The position numbers were made by a program, and so were the translations under genes. A DNA stretch of 64,000 bases from NCBI GenBank assembly GCA_964493965.1, contig CAZBQQ010000007.1:8285-72284 (forward strand), written 5' to 3'. This DNA comes from DASWZN01 sp964493965. GTDB lineage: Bacteria; Acidobacteriota; Terriglobia; Bryobacterales; Bryobacteraceae. The notes beneath the pieces were generated by a model. It did no database searches. It was not told the origin of the DNA and was given only the letters and a program-made list of their open reading frames with translations. Below are positions 42,252-51,602 of this stretch, piece after piece (position 1 is the stretch's first letter; every line of letters starts with the position of its first letter).

Positions 42252-44306
42252 CTACTGGCCGGCCTTCGGCCCGGCGCTTTCCTTGGCCAGGCGGATCTTG
42301 GCGCGGTCGAGCTTCTTTTGGATTCTGGCGATCTCGACCGGGTCCATTTCCGCCTTGGCGCCCGTGCCAAACTCCCGGAGCGAAGCCTCCCACTGCGCGA
42401 TGGCGTCTTTGAGGCGGCCCTTCTGGAAGCACACGTCGCCCAGGTGCTCGTGCACGGTCGGGTCCGTGGAGATGCGGCTCAAGGCCTGGCGCAGCAGGGT
42501 CTCCGCCTCGTCCAGCTTGCCCATCTTGAAACTGACCCAGCCCAGGCTGTCCAGATACGCGCCGTTGTTCGGTTCGAGCTGGAGCGCCTTGGCAATCATC
42601 TTCTCCGCTTCCTCTAGCCGCATGTTGCGGTCCGCCAGCATGTAGCCCAGGTAGTTGAGCGCCCCGGCGTCGTCGGGGGCGATCTCCAGAACCTTGCGGA
42701 ACTGCGCCTCTGACTCGGGGAGCTTCTGCATCTTCTCGTACATCGCACCGCGCAGGAAGTAGACGGTGCGCTTGTCGTCGTCACCGTCGCTGAGCTTCTC
42801 GGCGGAGTTGATCGCCGCTGCCTCGTCGTCGAACCGCCGGCCCTTGTCGTAGATCTGCGCCAGGGCGAGATACGTCGCGCGGTCGTTCTTGCCGTCGAGC
42901 AGCCCCTTGAGGATGGCGGCCGCGTCATCCGTTCTTCCCATGTCGGCCAGCAGAGACGCGCGGACCATCTTCACGTCCCCGTCGTCGGGATACTTCTGGG
43001 CGGCAGCGTCGGACTCGGCAAGGGCGCTCTTGAAATCCTTCTCCAGGCGGTAAGTCTCGATGACCTGCGTGCTGACACGCGAGGCCATGTCCGGATTCAC
43101 CTGGGCGGCCTTGTGGAAGGCGTCGAGAGATTCCGGGTACTGTTCGTTAGAGCGATAGATCTCGCCAAGTTCCAAAAGCAGCGCAACCCGGCTGCCCTGT
43201 TCCCGCTCGCTGTAACTCTTCTTGGCGGTGGTATCCAGGATGCCTTTCAGTTGCGTGATCGCCTCAGGACTTTTGCCTTCGGCCTCGAGCAGCTTGACTT
43301 CGTTGTAGCGGATCTCGAGGTTGTCGGCATCGAGTTGCCGGGCGCGTTCACCGGCGCCGCGCGCTTTGGCGAGGTCGTGCTTCTGGCGGTAAATCTGCGA
43401 CAGCCGGAGCTGCAGGCTGGCATCGCCCGGCTGGGCCTCGGCGAGCTGGGTGTAAAGCTTCAGCGCTTCATCCGCCTGGTCCGACATCAGGAGGTCTTCC
43501 GCCAGGGCGGTCTTCATCTCGGGGTCCCGCGGCACCATGGCGAGGGCCTGCTGAAGGGTCTCGGAGGCGGCCTTGTAATCGTGGGCGCTCTCGTAAGCGC
43601 GAGCCAGTTCGCGCAGGACGGGCGGGCGCGGGTCCTTGTCCCTCAGCTTGCGCCACATCTCGACGCTGGCCTTGGAATCTCCCAGGTCCGAGTACAATTG
43701 CGCCAGGCCGGAGAGCGCGAATTCGTTGTCGGCATCCAGTTCCAGCGCCTTCTTGTAGGCCTTCTCGGAATTGATGGTATCCTGCGCCACCTTGTACAGC
43801 TTGCCGAGCATCAGCCAGGAATCGGTATCGCCAGCGTCCTTGGCCACCACCTTCTGATACTGGTCGATGGCCTTCTTCAGCATCTCGTCGTTGACGCGGT
43901 TCTGCTGCTGATCGCCGATCAGGCGGGTATAGATGCGGCCCAGCATGCGGCGGGCGTCAAGGTTGTCGGGATCCTGCTGGAGCATCTCCTCGGCGGTGGT
44001 GACAGCGTCGCGGAGCCGGCCCGACTGCATGTAGAGGTCGGTCAACTCTTCGTTGACATAGGCGGCGCCGGGGTCGGCTTCGAGGGCGGCACGGTAGTGC
44101 TTGATGGCTTTGTCCACATAGTCGCTGCGGTAGCCGTAGTTGGAGGCGAGGTCCGCGAACATATGCCCCATGGAGAAGTTGTAGTAGGCCGCGGCGCGCT
44201 TGTCGGAAGCCTTGGCCGAGGGGTCCTCGTTCTGGGCCAGGGCGCTCCAGGGCAGGAGACACGCCAGTCCGGAAAGAACGAGCATAATCTTCAATTTACG
44301 GTTCAT
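42252..44306 (-). CDS. Secreted TPR protein
   Basis: 684 aa from ATG 44306. Signal peptide (SGLACLLPWSALAQ) followed by about 15 TPR units filling the whole chain (for example AIKHYRAALEADPGAAYVNE, AEKMIAKALQLEPNNGAYLD). No catalytic domain. Such long periplasmic TPR proteins act as scaffolds for envelope or secretion assemblies. It is convergent with the beta-barrel gene, the intervening space being filled by the hairpin repeat. Confidence 0.87.
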   Translation of the reverse strand: MNRKLKIMLVLSGLACLLPWSALAQNEDPSAKASDKRAAAYYNFSMGHMFADLASNYGYRSDYVDKAIKHYRAALEADPGAAYVNEELTDLYMQSGRLRDAVTTAEEMLQQDPDNLDARRMLGRIYTRLIGDQQQNRVNDEMLKKAIDQYQKVVAKDAGDTDSWLMLGKLYKVAQDTINSEKAYKKALELDADNEFALSGLAQLYSDLGDSKASVEMWRKLRDKDPRPPVLRELARAYESAHDYKAASETLQQALAMVPRDPEMKTALAEDLLMSDQADEALKLYTQLAEAQPGDASLQLRLSQIYRQKHDLAKARGAGERARQLDADNLEIRYNEVKLLEAEGKSPEAITQLKGILDTTAKKSYSEREQGSRVALLLELGEIYRSNEQYPESLDAFHKAAQVNPDMASRVSTQVIETYRLEKDFKSALAESDAAAQKYPDDGDVKMVRASLLADMGRTDDAAAILKGLLDGKNDRATYLALAQIYDKGRRFDDEAAAINSAEKLSDGDDDKRTVYFLRGAMYEKMQKLPESEAQFRKVLEIAPDDAGALNYLGYMLADRNMRLEEAEKMIAKALQLEPNNGAYLDSLGWVSFKMGKLDEAETLLRQALSRISTDPTVHEHLGDVCFQKGRLKDAIAQWEASLREFGTGAKAEMDPVEIARIQKKLDRAKIRLAKESAGPKAGQ

Positions 44307-44451
44307 GGGGCAGAAACCTCGCAAGGAAATACACCAACTCCCAGCCTTCTCTTTCAGAATAACACCGAACTTCCGCTCACCCTTGTTGGACGAGTGCGGG
44401 GTGGGTTGGGGTGCGGAGAAGTTGCGGAAAGGCGGGCGAAAAAGGGGGCGG

Positions 44452-44493
44452 ACCGCTCCCTGGCGGTCGCGGCTCGGTAGGTCGCGGCTCGGT
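44452..44493. repeat. 27-base dispersed repeat, copy 2, with partial tandem unit
   Basis: 44452-44478 is the inverted exact copy of 14221-14247; the last 14 bases (GTCGCGGCTCGGT core) repeat again at 44480-44493. It lies just after the permease gene stop. Confidence 0.7.
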
Positions 44494-44501
44494 GCTGTTG
44501 G

Positions 44502-46922
44502 TTACTCGACGCGGAGGGCGGCGATGGGGTCGACCGAGGTTGCCCTTAGGGCTGGCAGATAGCAGGCGGCGAGGGCGGAGGCCATCAGGACCGCTGCGAC
44601 GGCGCCGAAAGCCCTCACGTCGAGGGCCGCGATGCCGTAGAGCAGGCTCTGCATGGCCCGACCCACGAGCCAGGCGCCGCACAGTCCAATCAACAGGCCA
44701 GACGCCGCCAGCATCATTCCCTCCCGCAGAACCAGGCCCACCACGTTACCCCGGCCGGCGCCGAGGGCCATGCGCAGACCGATCTCGTGAGTCCGCTGCT
44801 CCACCACGAACGCCATGACACCGTAGATGCCCAGTGCCGCCAGAAGCAACGCCACCGCGGCGAAGCTGCCGAACAGCACGGTTGCGAAGCGGTCACTGGA
44901 GCGGGCCACATCGACCACCGTCTCCATGGTTTTTACGTCTGCCAGGGGCAGGTCGGGGTCCACCGAATGCACGGCCGCGGCAACGCTCTTGGTGATGGCA
45001 GCCGGATCGCCGCTGGTGCGGACCGCAACCTGCGCCCCTGGCCAGGAACTCTGCCAGAAGGGCACATAGATCACCGGGAAGCCGCCCGGCCGGTCGCCAT
45101 AGGCGACATTGTGGAATACTCCCACGATCTGCCACTCCACGGCCGGGCCGAGCTTTGTGACGCCCGGTATGAGCTGCTCGATGACCAGGCGCTGGCTGAG
45201 CGGATCCATGCCCTTCAAGTAGCGGTGGACGAAGTTCTCGTTGACCATGGCGACGCGGACGCTCGAAGCCGTGTCCTGCTCGGTGAAGAAGCGGCCCTGC
45301 TTCAGCCGCACGCCGAACGTCTCGAAGTATCCCGGGGTCACCTGCTGAAAACCGGCTCCGGAGCGCGAGGAGGGATCGGCGGCCGGCTGGCTGGCGAGAT
45401 TGAAGGGCATCCCGAAGAAGGTCCCTTCAAGGGGCATGCCGGTGGTCACGGTGGCCTGGGTCACGCCGGGGAGAGCGTTCAGCCGTTCGAGAAGCTGGTG
45501 GTAGAAACCGGTGACCTGCTCGGCGCCGGAAAAGCGCTCCGCCGGCACCGGCAGGCTGAAGGTGAGGAGATGGTCGGTTCGGATACCGAAATCCACCTCG
45601 TTCAGGTTCCAGAAGCTGTGAATGGCGAGGCCGGCGCCGGCCAGGCAGACCAGGGCCAGGGCGAATTCGCCGGTTACCAGGACGCGGCGAAGCCAGTGGC
45701 GACCGGAACTGAGCGAGCGCGAGGATTGCTTGAGGGTCTCGTTCAGGTCGAGCCGGGACGCTTGCCAGGCGGGAGCGCAGCCGGCCAGTACGCCGGCCGC
45801 CATGGTGGCCGCCAGGGCGAACAGCAGCACCGGCAGGTTCAGACCGACGTTGGCCTCCGAGGGCAGCGTGTTGTCGGGCATGTAGGCCATGAGCGCCTTC
45901 ACGGTGGCCCAACCGAGGCCGATGCCGGCCACGCCGCCAATCACGGACAGAGCCACGCTCTCGGTGATCAGTTGGCGGAACAACTGCCAGCGCGAAGCGC
46001 CGAGAGAGGCACGGACCGCGACCTCGCGCTGCCGCGCCGTGCCCTGCGCCAGAAGCAGGTTGGCGACATTGGCGCAGGCGATCAACAGAACGAAGCCGAC
46101 ACCGCCCATCAGCAGCCACAGGCTGGTTTTCACCTCGGGCTGGAGGAAGTCGTTCTTGAGCGGGTCGACGCGGGCGCCCCAACCCTTATTGGATTTGGGA
46201 TACGCTTCGCCGATGTGGCGCGTGACCGTGTCCATATCGGCCTGGGCCTGCTGCAGCGACACTCCGGGCTTCATGCGGCCCATGACCAGGACCCAGTGGA
46301 AGTCGTGGTTGATCTGCTCGGGCTTGAAGGTTAGCGGCATCCACAACTGATTGGGCATGCGATCCTGCTGGCCCGGGGCCATCACGCCCACCACCGTGTA
46401 GAGCTCGCTATTGATTCGGATCTGGTGGCCGAGGATGTCCTTGCGGCCTCCAAAGTGGTGCTGCCAGAGCCGGTTCATCAGGATGACGACGTGGTTCTTG
46501 CCGGGCTCGTCCTCTCCAGGCAGGAAATCGCGGCCGAGCAGAGGTTTGACGCCGATCAGGTGCAGCATGTTGATGCTGGCCGTGGTGCCGGGAACCTGCT
46601 CGGGCCCGTCGGGGCCGGCGAGATTGGCGGTGATGTCGGTCCAGGCTGCCAGCTCCTGAAACGCCTTGGACTGATGGCGCCAGTCCTCGAAATCCCCAGC
46701 CGAGACGCCGTTGCGGAAACCCTGAATCTTCGACCAGACGACGACCAACTGGTCGGGATTGGGGTATGGCAATGGCGCCAGCAGAGTGGCGTAGAGGACG
46801 CTAAAGATGGCCGTATTGGGGCCAATTCCCAGAGCCAGCGCCAGTATGGCCACGGCCGTCAGGCCCCTGTTCTTTCCCAGCAGTCGAAAACCGAAACGGA
46901 AGTCACGCCAAAGAGTTTTCAC
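44502..46922 (-). CDS. MacB/FtsX-type ABC permease (acidobacterial duplicated orphan permease)
   Basis: 806 aa. An N-terminal helix after FRFGFRLLGKNRGLTAVAIL, then a periplasmic MacB_PCD domain, FtsX domain 1 (about 270-400), a second periplasmic domain and FtsX domain 2 (about 680-800) ending DPIAALRVE. This duplicated layout without an ATPase is the ADOP type, greatly expanded in Acidobacteriota. It may partner with an ABC ATPase elsewhere or act without one. Its function is unknown; possible roles are export or envelope signalling. Confidence 0.93.
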   Translation of the reverse strand: MKTLWRDFRFGFRLLGKNRGLTAVAILALALGIGPNTAIFSVLYATLLAPLPYPNPDQLVVVWSKIQGFRNGVSAGDFEDWRHQSKAFQELAAWTDITANLAGPDGPEQVPGTTASINMLHLIGVKPLLGRDFLPGEDEPGKNHVVILMNRLWQHHFGGRKDILGHQIRINSELYTVVGVMAPGQQDRMPNQLWMPLTFKPEQINHDFHWVLVMGRMKPGVSLQQAQADMDTVTRHIGEAYPKSNKGWGARVDPLKNDFLQPEVKTSLWLLMGGVGFVLLIACANVANLLLAQGTARQREVAVRASLGASRWQLFRQLITESVALSVIGGVAGIGLGWATVKALMAYMPDNTLPSEANVGLNLPVLLFALAATMAAGVLAGCAPAWQASRLDLNETLKQSSRSLSSGRHWLRRVLVTGEFALALVCLAGAGLAIHSFWNLNEVDFGIRTDHLLTFSLPVPAERFSGAEQVTGFYHQLLERLNALPGVTQATVTTGMPLEGTFFGMPFNLASQPAADPSSRSGAGFQQVTPGYFETFGVRLKQGRFFTEQDTASSVRVAMVNENFVHRYLKGMDPLSQRLVIEQLIPGVTKLGPAVEWQIVGVFHNVAYGDRPGGFPVIYVPFWQSSWPGAQVAVRTSGDPAAITKSVAAAVHSVDPDLPLADVKTMETVVDVARSSDRFATVLFGSFAAVALLLAALGIYGVMAFVVEQRTHEIGLRMALGAGRGNVVGLVLREGMMLAASGLLIGLCGAWLVGRAMQSLLYGIAALDVRAFGAVAAVLMASALAACYLPALRATSVDPIAALRVE

Positions 46923-47042
46923 GCTCGCCTCCGGTCGATCGCATCCAGCCCTCTCCTATGGATACGAGAGTCACCAGACGGTGGATGCAGAAAAACGCGT
47001 TACTTCAAGTACGCGTGCGGAGGCGTTCCGTCACGTGAGATT

Positions 47043-47210
47043 TTAAGGGGCCCTTCGCGAATAGCCCATGAACAGCGTCACCAGGAAGATGACGAGGAAC
47101 ACGAAGAACAGGAACTTCGCGATGCCGGTGGCTGCGACGGCGATGCCGGTGAAACCGAAGATCGCTGCCACGATGGCAATCACCAGGAATGCAAGCGCCC
47201 AGCTCAACAT
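47043..47210 (-). CDS. DUF1328 small membrane protein (YtjA-like)
   Basis: 55 aa from ATG 47210 with a purine-rich leader. Two hydrophobic helices (LSWALAFLVIAIVAAIFGF and the FFVFLVIFLVTLFMGY segment) with a short GIAVAATGIAK loop, the standard DUF1328 form. Function unknown; homologues are often stress-induced. It lies just downstream of the two-component genes on the same strand but separated by a repeat. Confidence 0.9.
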   Translation of the reverse strand: MLSWALAFLVIAIVAAIFGFTGIAVAATGIAKFLFFVFLVIFLVTLFMGYSRRAP

Positions 47211-47319
47211 AGTCTTTTCCCCCCGCCTCGATCGGAGCACGCGGCGAGCCAAGCTGCATTCCATGTAGGGTCAACAGGATGCCGGTGACGACGGGGCGAA
47301 TTTACACGGCCCGCATTCG

Positions 47320-47357
47320 GCGCCGGTTGCCAACCGGCGCGCAGCTTGGCAAGCTGC
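47320..47357. repeat. Hairpin repeat, copy 2
   Basis: GCGCCGGTTGCCAACCGGCGC (47320-47340, one base over the display limit of this family core) is followed directly by GCAGCTTGGCAAGCTGC (47341-47357) and CCCACA. Arms differ from copies at 42175 and 51603 while pairing is perfect. Confidence 0.8.
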
Positions 47358-47368
47358 CCCACACAAAG

Positions 47369-48664
47369 TCAACCGCTGGCGGGAAGGTCGATCTCCATTA
47401 CCAGGCCGGGGTTCGAGTTGCGGGCTTCGATGCGGCCCTTATGCAGATCGACTGCGCGACGGGCGATGGCCAGGCCGAGGCCGACTCCGCCGCTGGTGCG
47501 GTTGCGGTCCGTGTCCACGCGGTAGAAAGGGTCGAAGATGTGCGGGAGATGCTCCTCGGGGACGCCGGGGCCGTAGTCGCGGACTCGTATCCTCGCGCCG
47601 GGTCCGCCGTTTTCGAGCCACACCTCGACCGGGCTGCCCTGCGGGGAATGCCGTATGGCGTTGCGCACCACGTTCTCGACCGCCCTTCGCATCAGCTCGG
47701 GATCGCCCTGGATTGTCACTGCCGGCGGCTTCTTCATCTCCAGGCGGCAGCCGCGCGCCTCGGCTTCGACCGAGCAATCCTCCACCAGGTTGGCCAACAG
47801 CTCGTCGACACGCACAGGCTCTTTGCGCAGGGACGAAGGATCGCCCTCGGCCCGCGTCACCTGCAGCAGCTCGCCCACCAGGGAGTTGAGGCGGCCCGCT
47901 TCCTTCTCGATGCGATTCAGGGCGGCCTCGCGGGCTTCGGGCTCGCCCGAGCGCGCCAGTTCGGTGGCTACCGACAGCCGCGCCAGGGGCGAACGCAGCT
48001 CGTGGGAAATGTCGAGCAGCAGGCGGCGTTCGGCTGTCAGCAGCGTCTGCAAGCGGTCGGCCATGGTGTCGAAGGTGCGCGCGAGGCGCCCCACCTCGTC
48101 ATGCCGGCGGGAACCGACGCGCGCTGCCAGGTCGCCCTTCCCGAAACGCTCGACGGCCTTCTGCAGGCTGCGTAGCGGCGACGTCAGATGCAGCGCCAGC
48201 AGGTAGGAGAGCACCACCATCGCGGCCACGATCCACAGGTACTGCGGGGTGAAGAACGTAAAGCCCGGATGGCCCCGCGAGATCAGAAAGAGCCAGTATT
48301 TTCCGTCGCGGCTGGCCCTGGCGATCACGGTCGGCTGGAAGAGGCGGCCGCGGCGCTCCGCGTCCTCCACCAACTCGTGGCGGTCCTGGCCGGTCAGCAG
48401 GTCGTGGTAGGCCGCGTCGGTCAGTATCCCGTGCGCCGGGAATTCCGAATCGAAGCGCTGAAGAAATGCCGCGAGCGCCGGCCGGCCTCCCTGCTCGAAG
48501 GCGTGCCGCGCCTCCTCGAGCTGCACCGAAAGCATTCGACCGAAGATGTGACCGCGCCCGCGCGCCGCGGTGAAGCTGCGGGTGGTGAGGATCATGAACC
48601 CGGCCATGGTGATCGCCATTGCGGCCAGGAACCAGATCAGGAACTTCGCGAAGAGCGACCTCAC
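47369..48664 (-). CDS. Sensor histidine kinase (CpxA-like)
   Basis: 431 aa. Two membrane helices (about 8-30 and 158-180) enclose a periplasmic sensor domain of ~125 residues. HAMP then HisKA with DISHELRSPLARL (phospho-His), N box NVVRNAIRHSP, G boxes DYGPGVP and GGVGLGLAIA. Its start overlaps the regulator's stop (ATGA), so the pair is co-translated. It most resembles the CpxA group of envelope-stress kinases by layout. The stimulus is unknown. Confidence 0.92.
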   Translation of the reverse strand: MRSLFAKFLIWFLAAMAITMAGFMILTTRSFTAARGRGHIFGRMLSVQLEEARHAFEQGGRPALAAFLQRFDSEFPAHGILTDAAYHDLLTGQDRHELVEDAERRGRLFQPTVIARASRDGKYWLFLISRGHPGFTFFTPQYLWIVAAMVVLSYLLALHLTSPLRSLQKAVERFGKGDLAARVGSRRHDEVGRLARTFDTMADRLQTLLTAERRLLLDISHELRSPLARLSVATELARSGEPEAREAALNRIEKEAGRLNSLVGELLQVTRAEGDPSSLRKEPVRVDELLANLVEDCSVEAEARGCRLEMKKPPAVTIQGDPELMRRAVENVVRNAIRHSPQGSPVEVWLENGGPGARIRVRDYGPGVPEEHLPHIFDPFYRVDTDRNRTSGGVGLGLAIARRAVDLHKGRIEARNSNPGLVMEIDLPASG

Positions 48665-49350
48665 TCGACGACCTCTTCCTCCGGCGTCCGGCAGAACTGG
48701 TAGCCCACGCCGCGGATGGTTTTGATGATGGCCCGGCTGATTTCGAGCTTCTTGCGGAGATGGCTGATGTGCATGTCGATGGAGCGGTCGAAGGGAGTCG
48801 TCTTGCGGTTATAGAGGGCTTCCATGAGGTTGTCGCGGGAGAGCACGCGGCCGGCGCCGCGCATCAGGATTTCCAGGATGTCGAACTCGAGGGTGGTCAC
48901 CTCGATCTTCTGGCCGTCCACGCTGACCTCGCGCGAGGCCGGATCAAGCGTTACTCCGTTCACCTCCACCGGCCCGCGTTCAGCGGCCTGCGGCTCGGTG
49001 CGGCGCAGGATCGCGCGGATGCGCGCCGCCAGCTCGCGCGGGTTGAAGGGCTTGGCGAGATAATCGTCGGCGCCCAGCTCCAGGCCCACGATGCGGTCCA
49101 CATCCTCGCCGCGCGCGGTCAGCATCAGGATGGGCGTACGGCCTTTCTTGCGCAGCTCGCGCAGGATCGCGAAACCATCCATGCCGGGCAGCATCACGTC
49201 GAGGATCACCAGATCCCAGCCACCGGCGGCGGCGCGGTCGAAGCCTCGCCGGCCGTCGTGCTCTACTTCAAGGCTGAAGCCTTCGCGCTTGAGGAACTCG
49301 CGGAGCAGCCCGCACAACTCCACGTCGTCATCGATCAGCAGCAACCGCAC
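48661..49350 (-). CDS. OmpR-family response regulator (CpxR-like)
   Basis: 229 aa. Receiver with LLIDDD, phospho-acceptor Asp51 in VILDVMLPGMDG, Thr near 80 and Lys in YLAKPF; winged-helix DNA-binding domain with RSIDMHISHLRKKL. First gene of the pair, the kinase following with a 4-base overlap. It probably controls envelope functions; the DUF1328 gene immediately downstream is a candidate target. The upstream gap to the transglycosylase (about 90 bases) is AT-richer than average and may hold the promoter. Confidence 0.94.
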   Translation of the reverse strand: MRLLLIDDDVELCGLLREFLKREGFSLEVEHDGRRGFDRAAAGGWDLVILDVMLPGMDGFAILRELRKKGRTPILMLTARGEDVDRIVGLELGADDYLAKPFNPRELAARIRAILRRTEPQAAERGPVEVNGVTLDPASREVSVDGQKIEVTTLEFDILEILMRGAGRVLSRDNLMEALYNRKTTPFDRSIDMHISHLRKKLEISRAIIKTIRGVGYQFCRTPEEEVVE

Positions 49351-49439
49351 GCCCTAGTTTTACCACGCCTCACGGGTCGCCGGCGGCGTTCCTTACGTTT
49401 ATTTACAGTGGGTTGGGGGGAGCTTTACCGCCGACTGCA

Positions 49440-50132
49440 TCACCAGCCCATCTGATCCATGCGGGTCAGGATGCGGGCGGTGTAGCGAGTCATGCGGGCC
49501 GGCAGGCGGTGCCTCGGCGAGGGAAGAATCGAGGCCAGGCGGGCCCCTTGATCGCGGCCGATGCGCGAGGCCGGGACACCATAGTGATAGCGGGCCGCGG
49601 CTTCGGCGCCGTAGACGCCGGGTCCCCATTCGACGACATTCAGGTACAGCTCGAGAATGCGGCGCTTCGGGAGGATCAGCTCTTCGAGCGGCACCAGGGT
49701 TACCTCGAGCCCCTTGCGCAGCAGCGAGCGGTGGGTGGTCAGGAACAGATTCTTGGCGAGCTGCTCGTCGATGGTGGAAGCGCCGCGAAGCTTGCCGTCG
49801 TCGAGGCCGTCCTCGACCGCTTCGTGAACTTCGTGCCAGTCGAATCCGTGGTGATGGAAGAAGCGCGCGTCTTCGGCGGCGATTACGGCGTGCTGGAAGG
49901 CCGGCGAGATGCTATCGAGCGGCACGAACTCGTAGCGCTTTCGATAGGCTCCGCGGTGAAACCAGGATTCGATGCGGCGCTCGACGTGCACCGTGGTGAA
50001 CGGCGGGTTGATCCACCGCAGTGCGACGAAGCCCAGGGTGGCGAGGCCGTAAAACGCGGCCACCAGGAACAGGAACCAGCCGAGCAGGCGGCGGATCAGG
50101 CTGCGTTTCCGCTTGGAGGACGTTGCGGGCAC
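49440..50132 (-). CDS. mtgA: Monofunctional peptidoglycan transglycosylase
   Basis: 230 aa from GTG 50132; an ATG at 50252 would add 40 residues translated from a palindromic repeat, which seems less likely. One membrane helix (LLGWFLFLVAAFYGLATLGF), then the GT51 domain: catalytic Glu in AAEDARFFHHHGFDW, RGASTIDEQLAKNLF (usually GSTISQQLAKN) and ELYLNVVEWGPGVYGAEAAA. It polymerises lipid II. The TIDEQ variant changes two usually polar positions and may be harmless. Start uncertain because the GTG's GGAGG site is too close. Confidence 0.87.
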   Translation of the reverse strand: MPATSSKRKRSLIRRLLGWFLFLVAAFYGLATLGFVALRWINPPFTTVHVERRIESWFHRGAYRKRYEFVPLDSISPAFQHAVIAAEDARFFHHHGFDWHEVHEAVEDGLDDGKLRGASTIDEQLAKNLFLTTHRSLLRKGLEVTLVPLEELILPKRRILELYLNVVEWGPGVYGAEAAARYHYGVPASRIGRDQGARLASILPSPRHRLPARMTRYTARILTRMDQMGW

Positions 50133-50165
50133 CCTCCAGGATAGCGGAGGCGGGCTTGAGTTTCG

Positions 50166-50197
50166 GCGGGGCTGAAGCCCCGCGCGGGCTGAAGCCC
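50166..50197. repeat. Paired-hairpin repeat with TGAA loops, copy 2
   Basis: GCGGGGCTGAAGCCCCGC (50166-50183) followed by GGGCTGAAGCCC (50186-50197). It is the inverse orientation of the pair at 22230-22263 (TTCA read on the other strand is TGAA). It lies at the 5' side of mtgA. Confidence 0.8.
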
Positions 50198-50353
50198 ACC
50201 CTCCATGAGGCCTATAACAAGTTTCGATTGGAATTTCAGCCGAATCCGGCATAAGATTTAATCAAGGGCACGAACCTGACGCAGGGTTCGTACTCTATCA
50301 CGCCAACGTCTGGGCATTTCTCCTTGTCGAGATCAAATTATCGAGGAGGAGCT

Positions 50354-50752
50354 ATGCTCAACCGAACCCTGGGACACGACGACATCATGCTGTTTGCCTT
50401 AGACAGCTCGCTGGCTACCGAGTTAGCCGGCGCCCTTTCCTTCGAGAGCCGCGCCTATCACCTGGCGCCATTCGAACCCACTGCCGAAGGCGTGAAGGCG
50501 GCGGTCCGTTCCGACACCGCGCTGGTATTCTGCTCCGCTGATCGACAGACTTATACCCTGCTGCTGAACCTCATCAAGCAAGAAGGCCTGGAACTGCCGG
50601 TGGTAGTGGTCAGCCGGCATCCGCAAACCGACGAATGGCTGAACGCCATCGAGGCCGGCGCCGCCGACTATTGCTCGCCGCCCTTCGAGGCATTTCAGAT
50701 CTCCTGGATTATCGACAACACGCTCAAATATCGTCATTCAGCCGCGGCATAG
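50354..50752 (+). CDS. Degenerate receiver-like (pseudo-response-regulator) protein
   Basis: 132 aa from ATG 50354 with GAGGAGGA upstream. The fold pattern of a receiver is visible (MLFALDSSLATELAGAL, ALVFCSAD, VVVVSRHPQTDEWLNAIEAG, AADYCSPPFE), but the acidic pocket and the phospho-Asp are replaced (the usual Asp position falls at Cys-Ser-Ala-Asp) and Lys is Pro. So it is probably not phosphorylated and may act as a constitutive binding module. It is followed 35 bases later by a TPR protein in the same direction. Confidence 0.65.
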   Translation: MLNRTLGHDDIMLFALDSSLATELAGALSFESRAYHLAPFEPTAEGVKAAVRSDTALVFCSADRQTYTLLLNLIKQEGLELPVVVVSRHPQTDEWLNAIEAGAADYCSPPFEAFQISWIIDNTLKYRHSAAA

Positions 50753-50787
50753 GCCGCGGGCTTCGGTCGAGACTACAGGAGGTCACT

Positions 50788-51561
50788 ATGCGTCCGTCTG
50801 GGAGACGGCATGGCGCCGTAGTGTTCGTAGTGTGTCTGTTCGTGGCCTGTCCATTCGCCGCAACGTGCCAACAGGAGATGGTGCGCGTGGGCGGAGCCGT
50901 GGTGCGGGATGGCGGTGGACCGAACGGAGGCCTGATCGTGGAGCTCTGCGATCCGGCGGGCGATAAGGTGGTGGACCGCGTGGTGGTCTCGCCTTCCGGG
51001 GAGTTCGCGTTCGAGGGCGTGCCGGCCGGCCGGTACGAGCTGAGAGTCAGCGGGTGGCGCGGGGGAATCCTGGCTGAACGGTCGGTGTCGGCTTCTTCGA
51101 GCGGGGCGCCAGTGGAGATCCGTTTGGAAACGCCTGCGAGGGTGGACCTGGGGAAGGTCACGGTGGCCCAACTGCAACACCACGTTCCTGCGCGGGCGGC
51201 GCGGGAGTTTGCCCGTGAAGGACGGGCGTTCGAGGCGGGCGACGTTCAGGGAGCGATCGGCCATCTGCGGAAAGCTCTGGAGATCGATCCGGACTACATG
51301 GAGGCGCACAACAACCTCGGGGCCCGCTACATGGCGCTCCATCGGTTCGAGGATGCTGCCGCGGAGTTCGGGCGGGCAACGGAACTGGATCCGGCGGCGG
51401 AGAAGGCGTTCGCGAACCTGGGCGGGGCACTGCTGATGCTGGGGCACGATGCGGAAGCGGAGGCGGCGGCGCGGCGGGCGGTAGCTCTCGATGGCACGAG
51501 CGCCCAAGGGCATTACGTGCTGGGGCGCGTTCTGGCGGCCGAGGGGCGGTTGCGGAAATGA
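50788..51561 (+). CDS. Secreted TPR protein with N-terminal carboxypeptidase-regulatory-like domain
   Basis: 257 aa. ATG 50788 follows ACAGGAGG. Signal peptide (VVFVVCLFVACPFAATC; Cys could also be a lipid anchor). Residues about 30-115 are a beta-sandwich regulatory domain (GGAVVRDGGGPNGGLIVELC and the GEFAFEGVPAGRYELRV segment). Three to four TPRs follow (HLRKALEIDPDYMEAHNNLG). The same architecture is widespread in Acidobacteriota. It is close behind the receiver-like gene and likely co-transcribed. Confidence 0.82.
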   Translation: MRPSGRRHGAVVFVVCLFVACPFAATCQQEMVRVGGAVVRDGGGPNGGLIVELCDPAGDKVVDRVVVSPSGEFAFEGVPAGRYELRVSGWRGGILAERSVSASSSGAPVEIRLETPARVDLGKVTVAQLQHHVPARAAREFAREGRAFEAGDVQGAIGHLRKALEIDPDYMEAHNNLGARYMALHRFEDAAAEFGRATELDPAAEKAFANLGGALLMLGHDAEAEAAARRAVALDGTSAQGHYVLGRVLAAEGRLRK

Positions 51562-51602
51562 TCTCCGTGGGCTGAAAACCACAGCGCGCTTCGCATTGTG
51601 GG

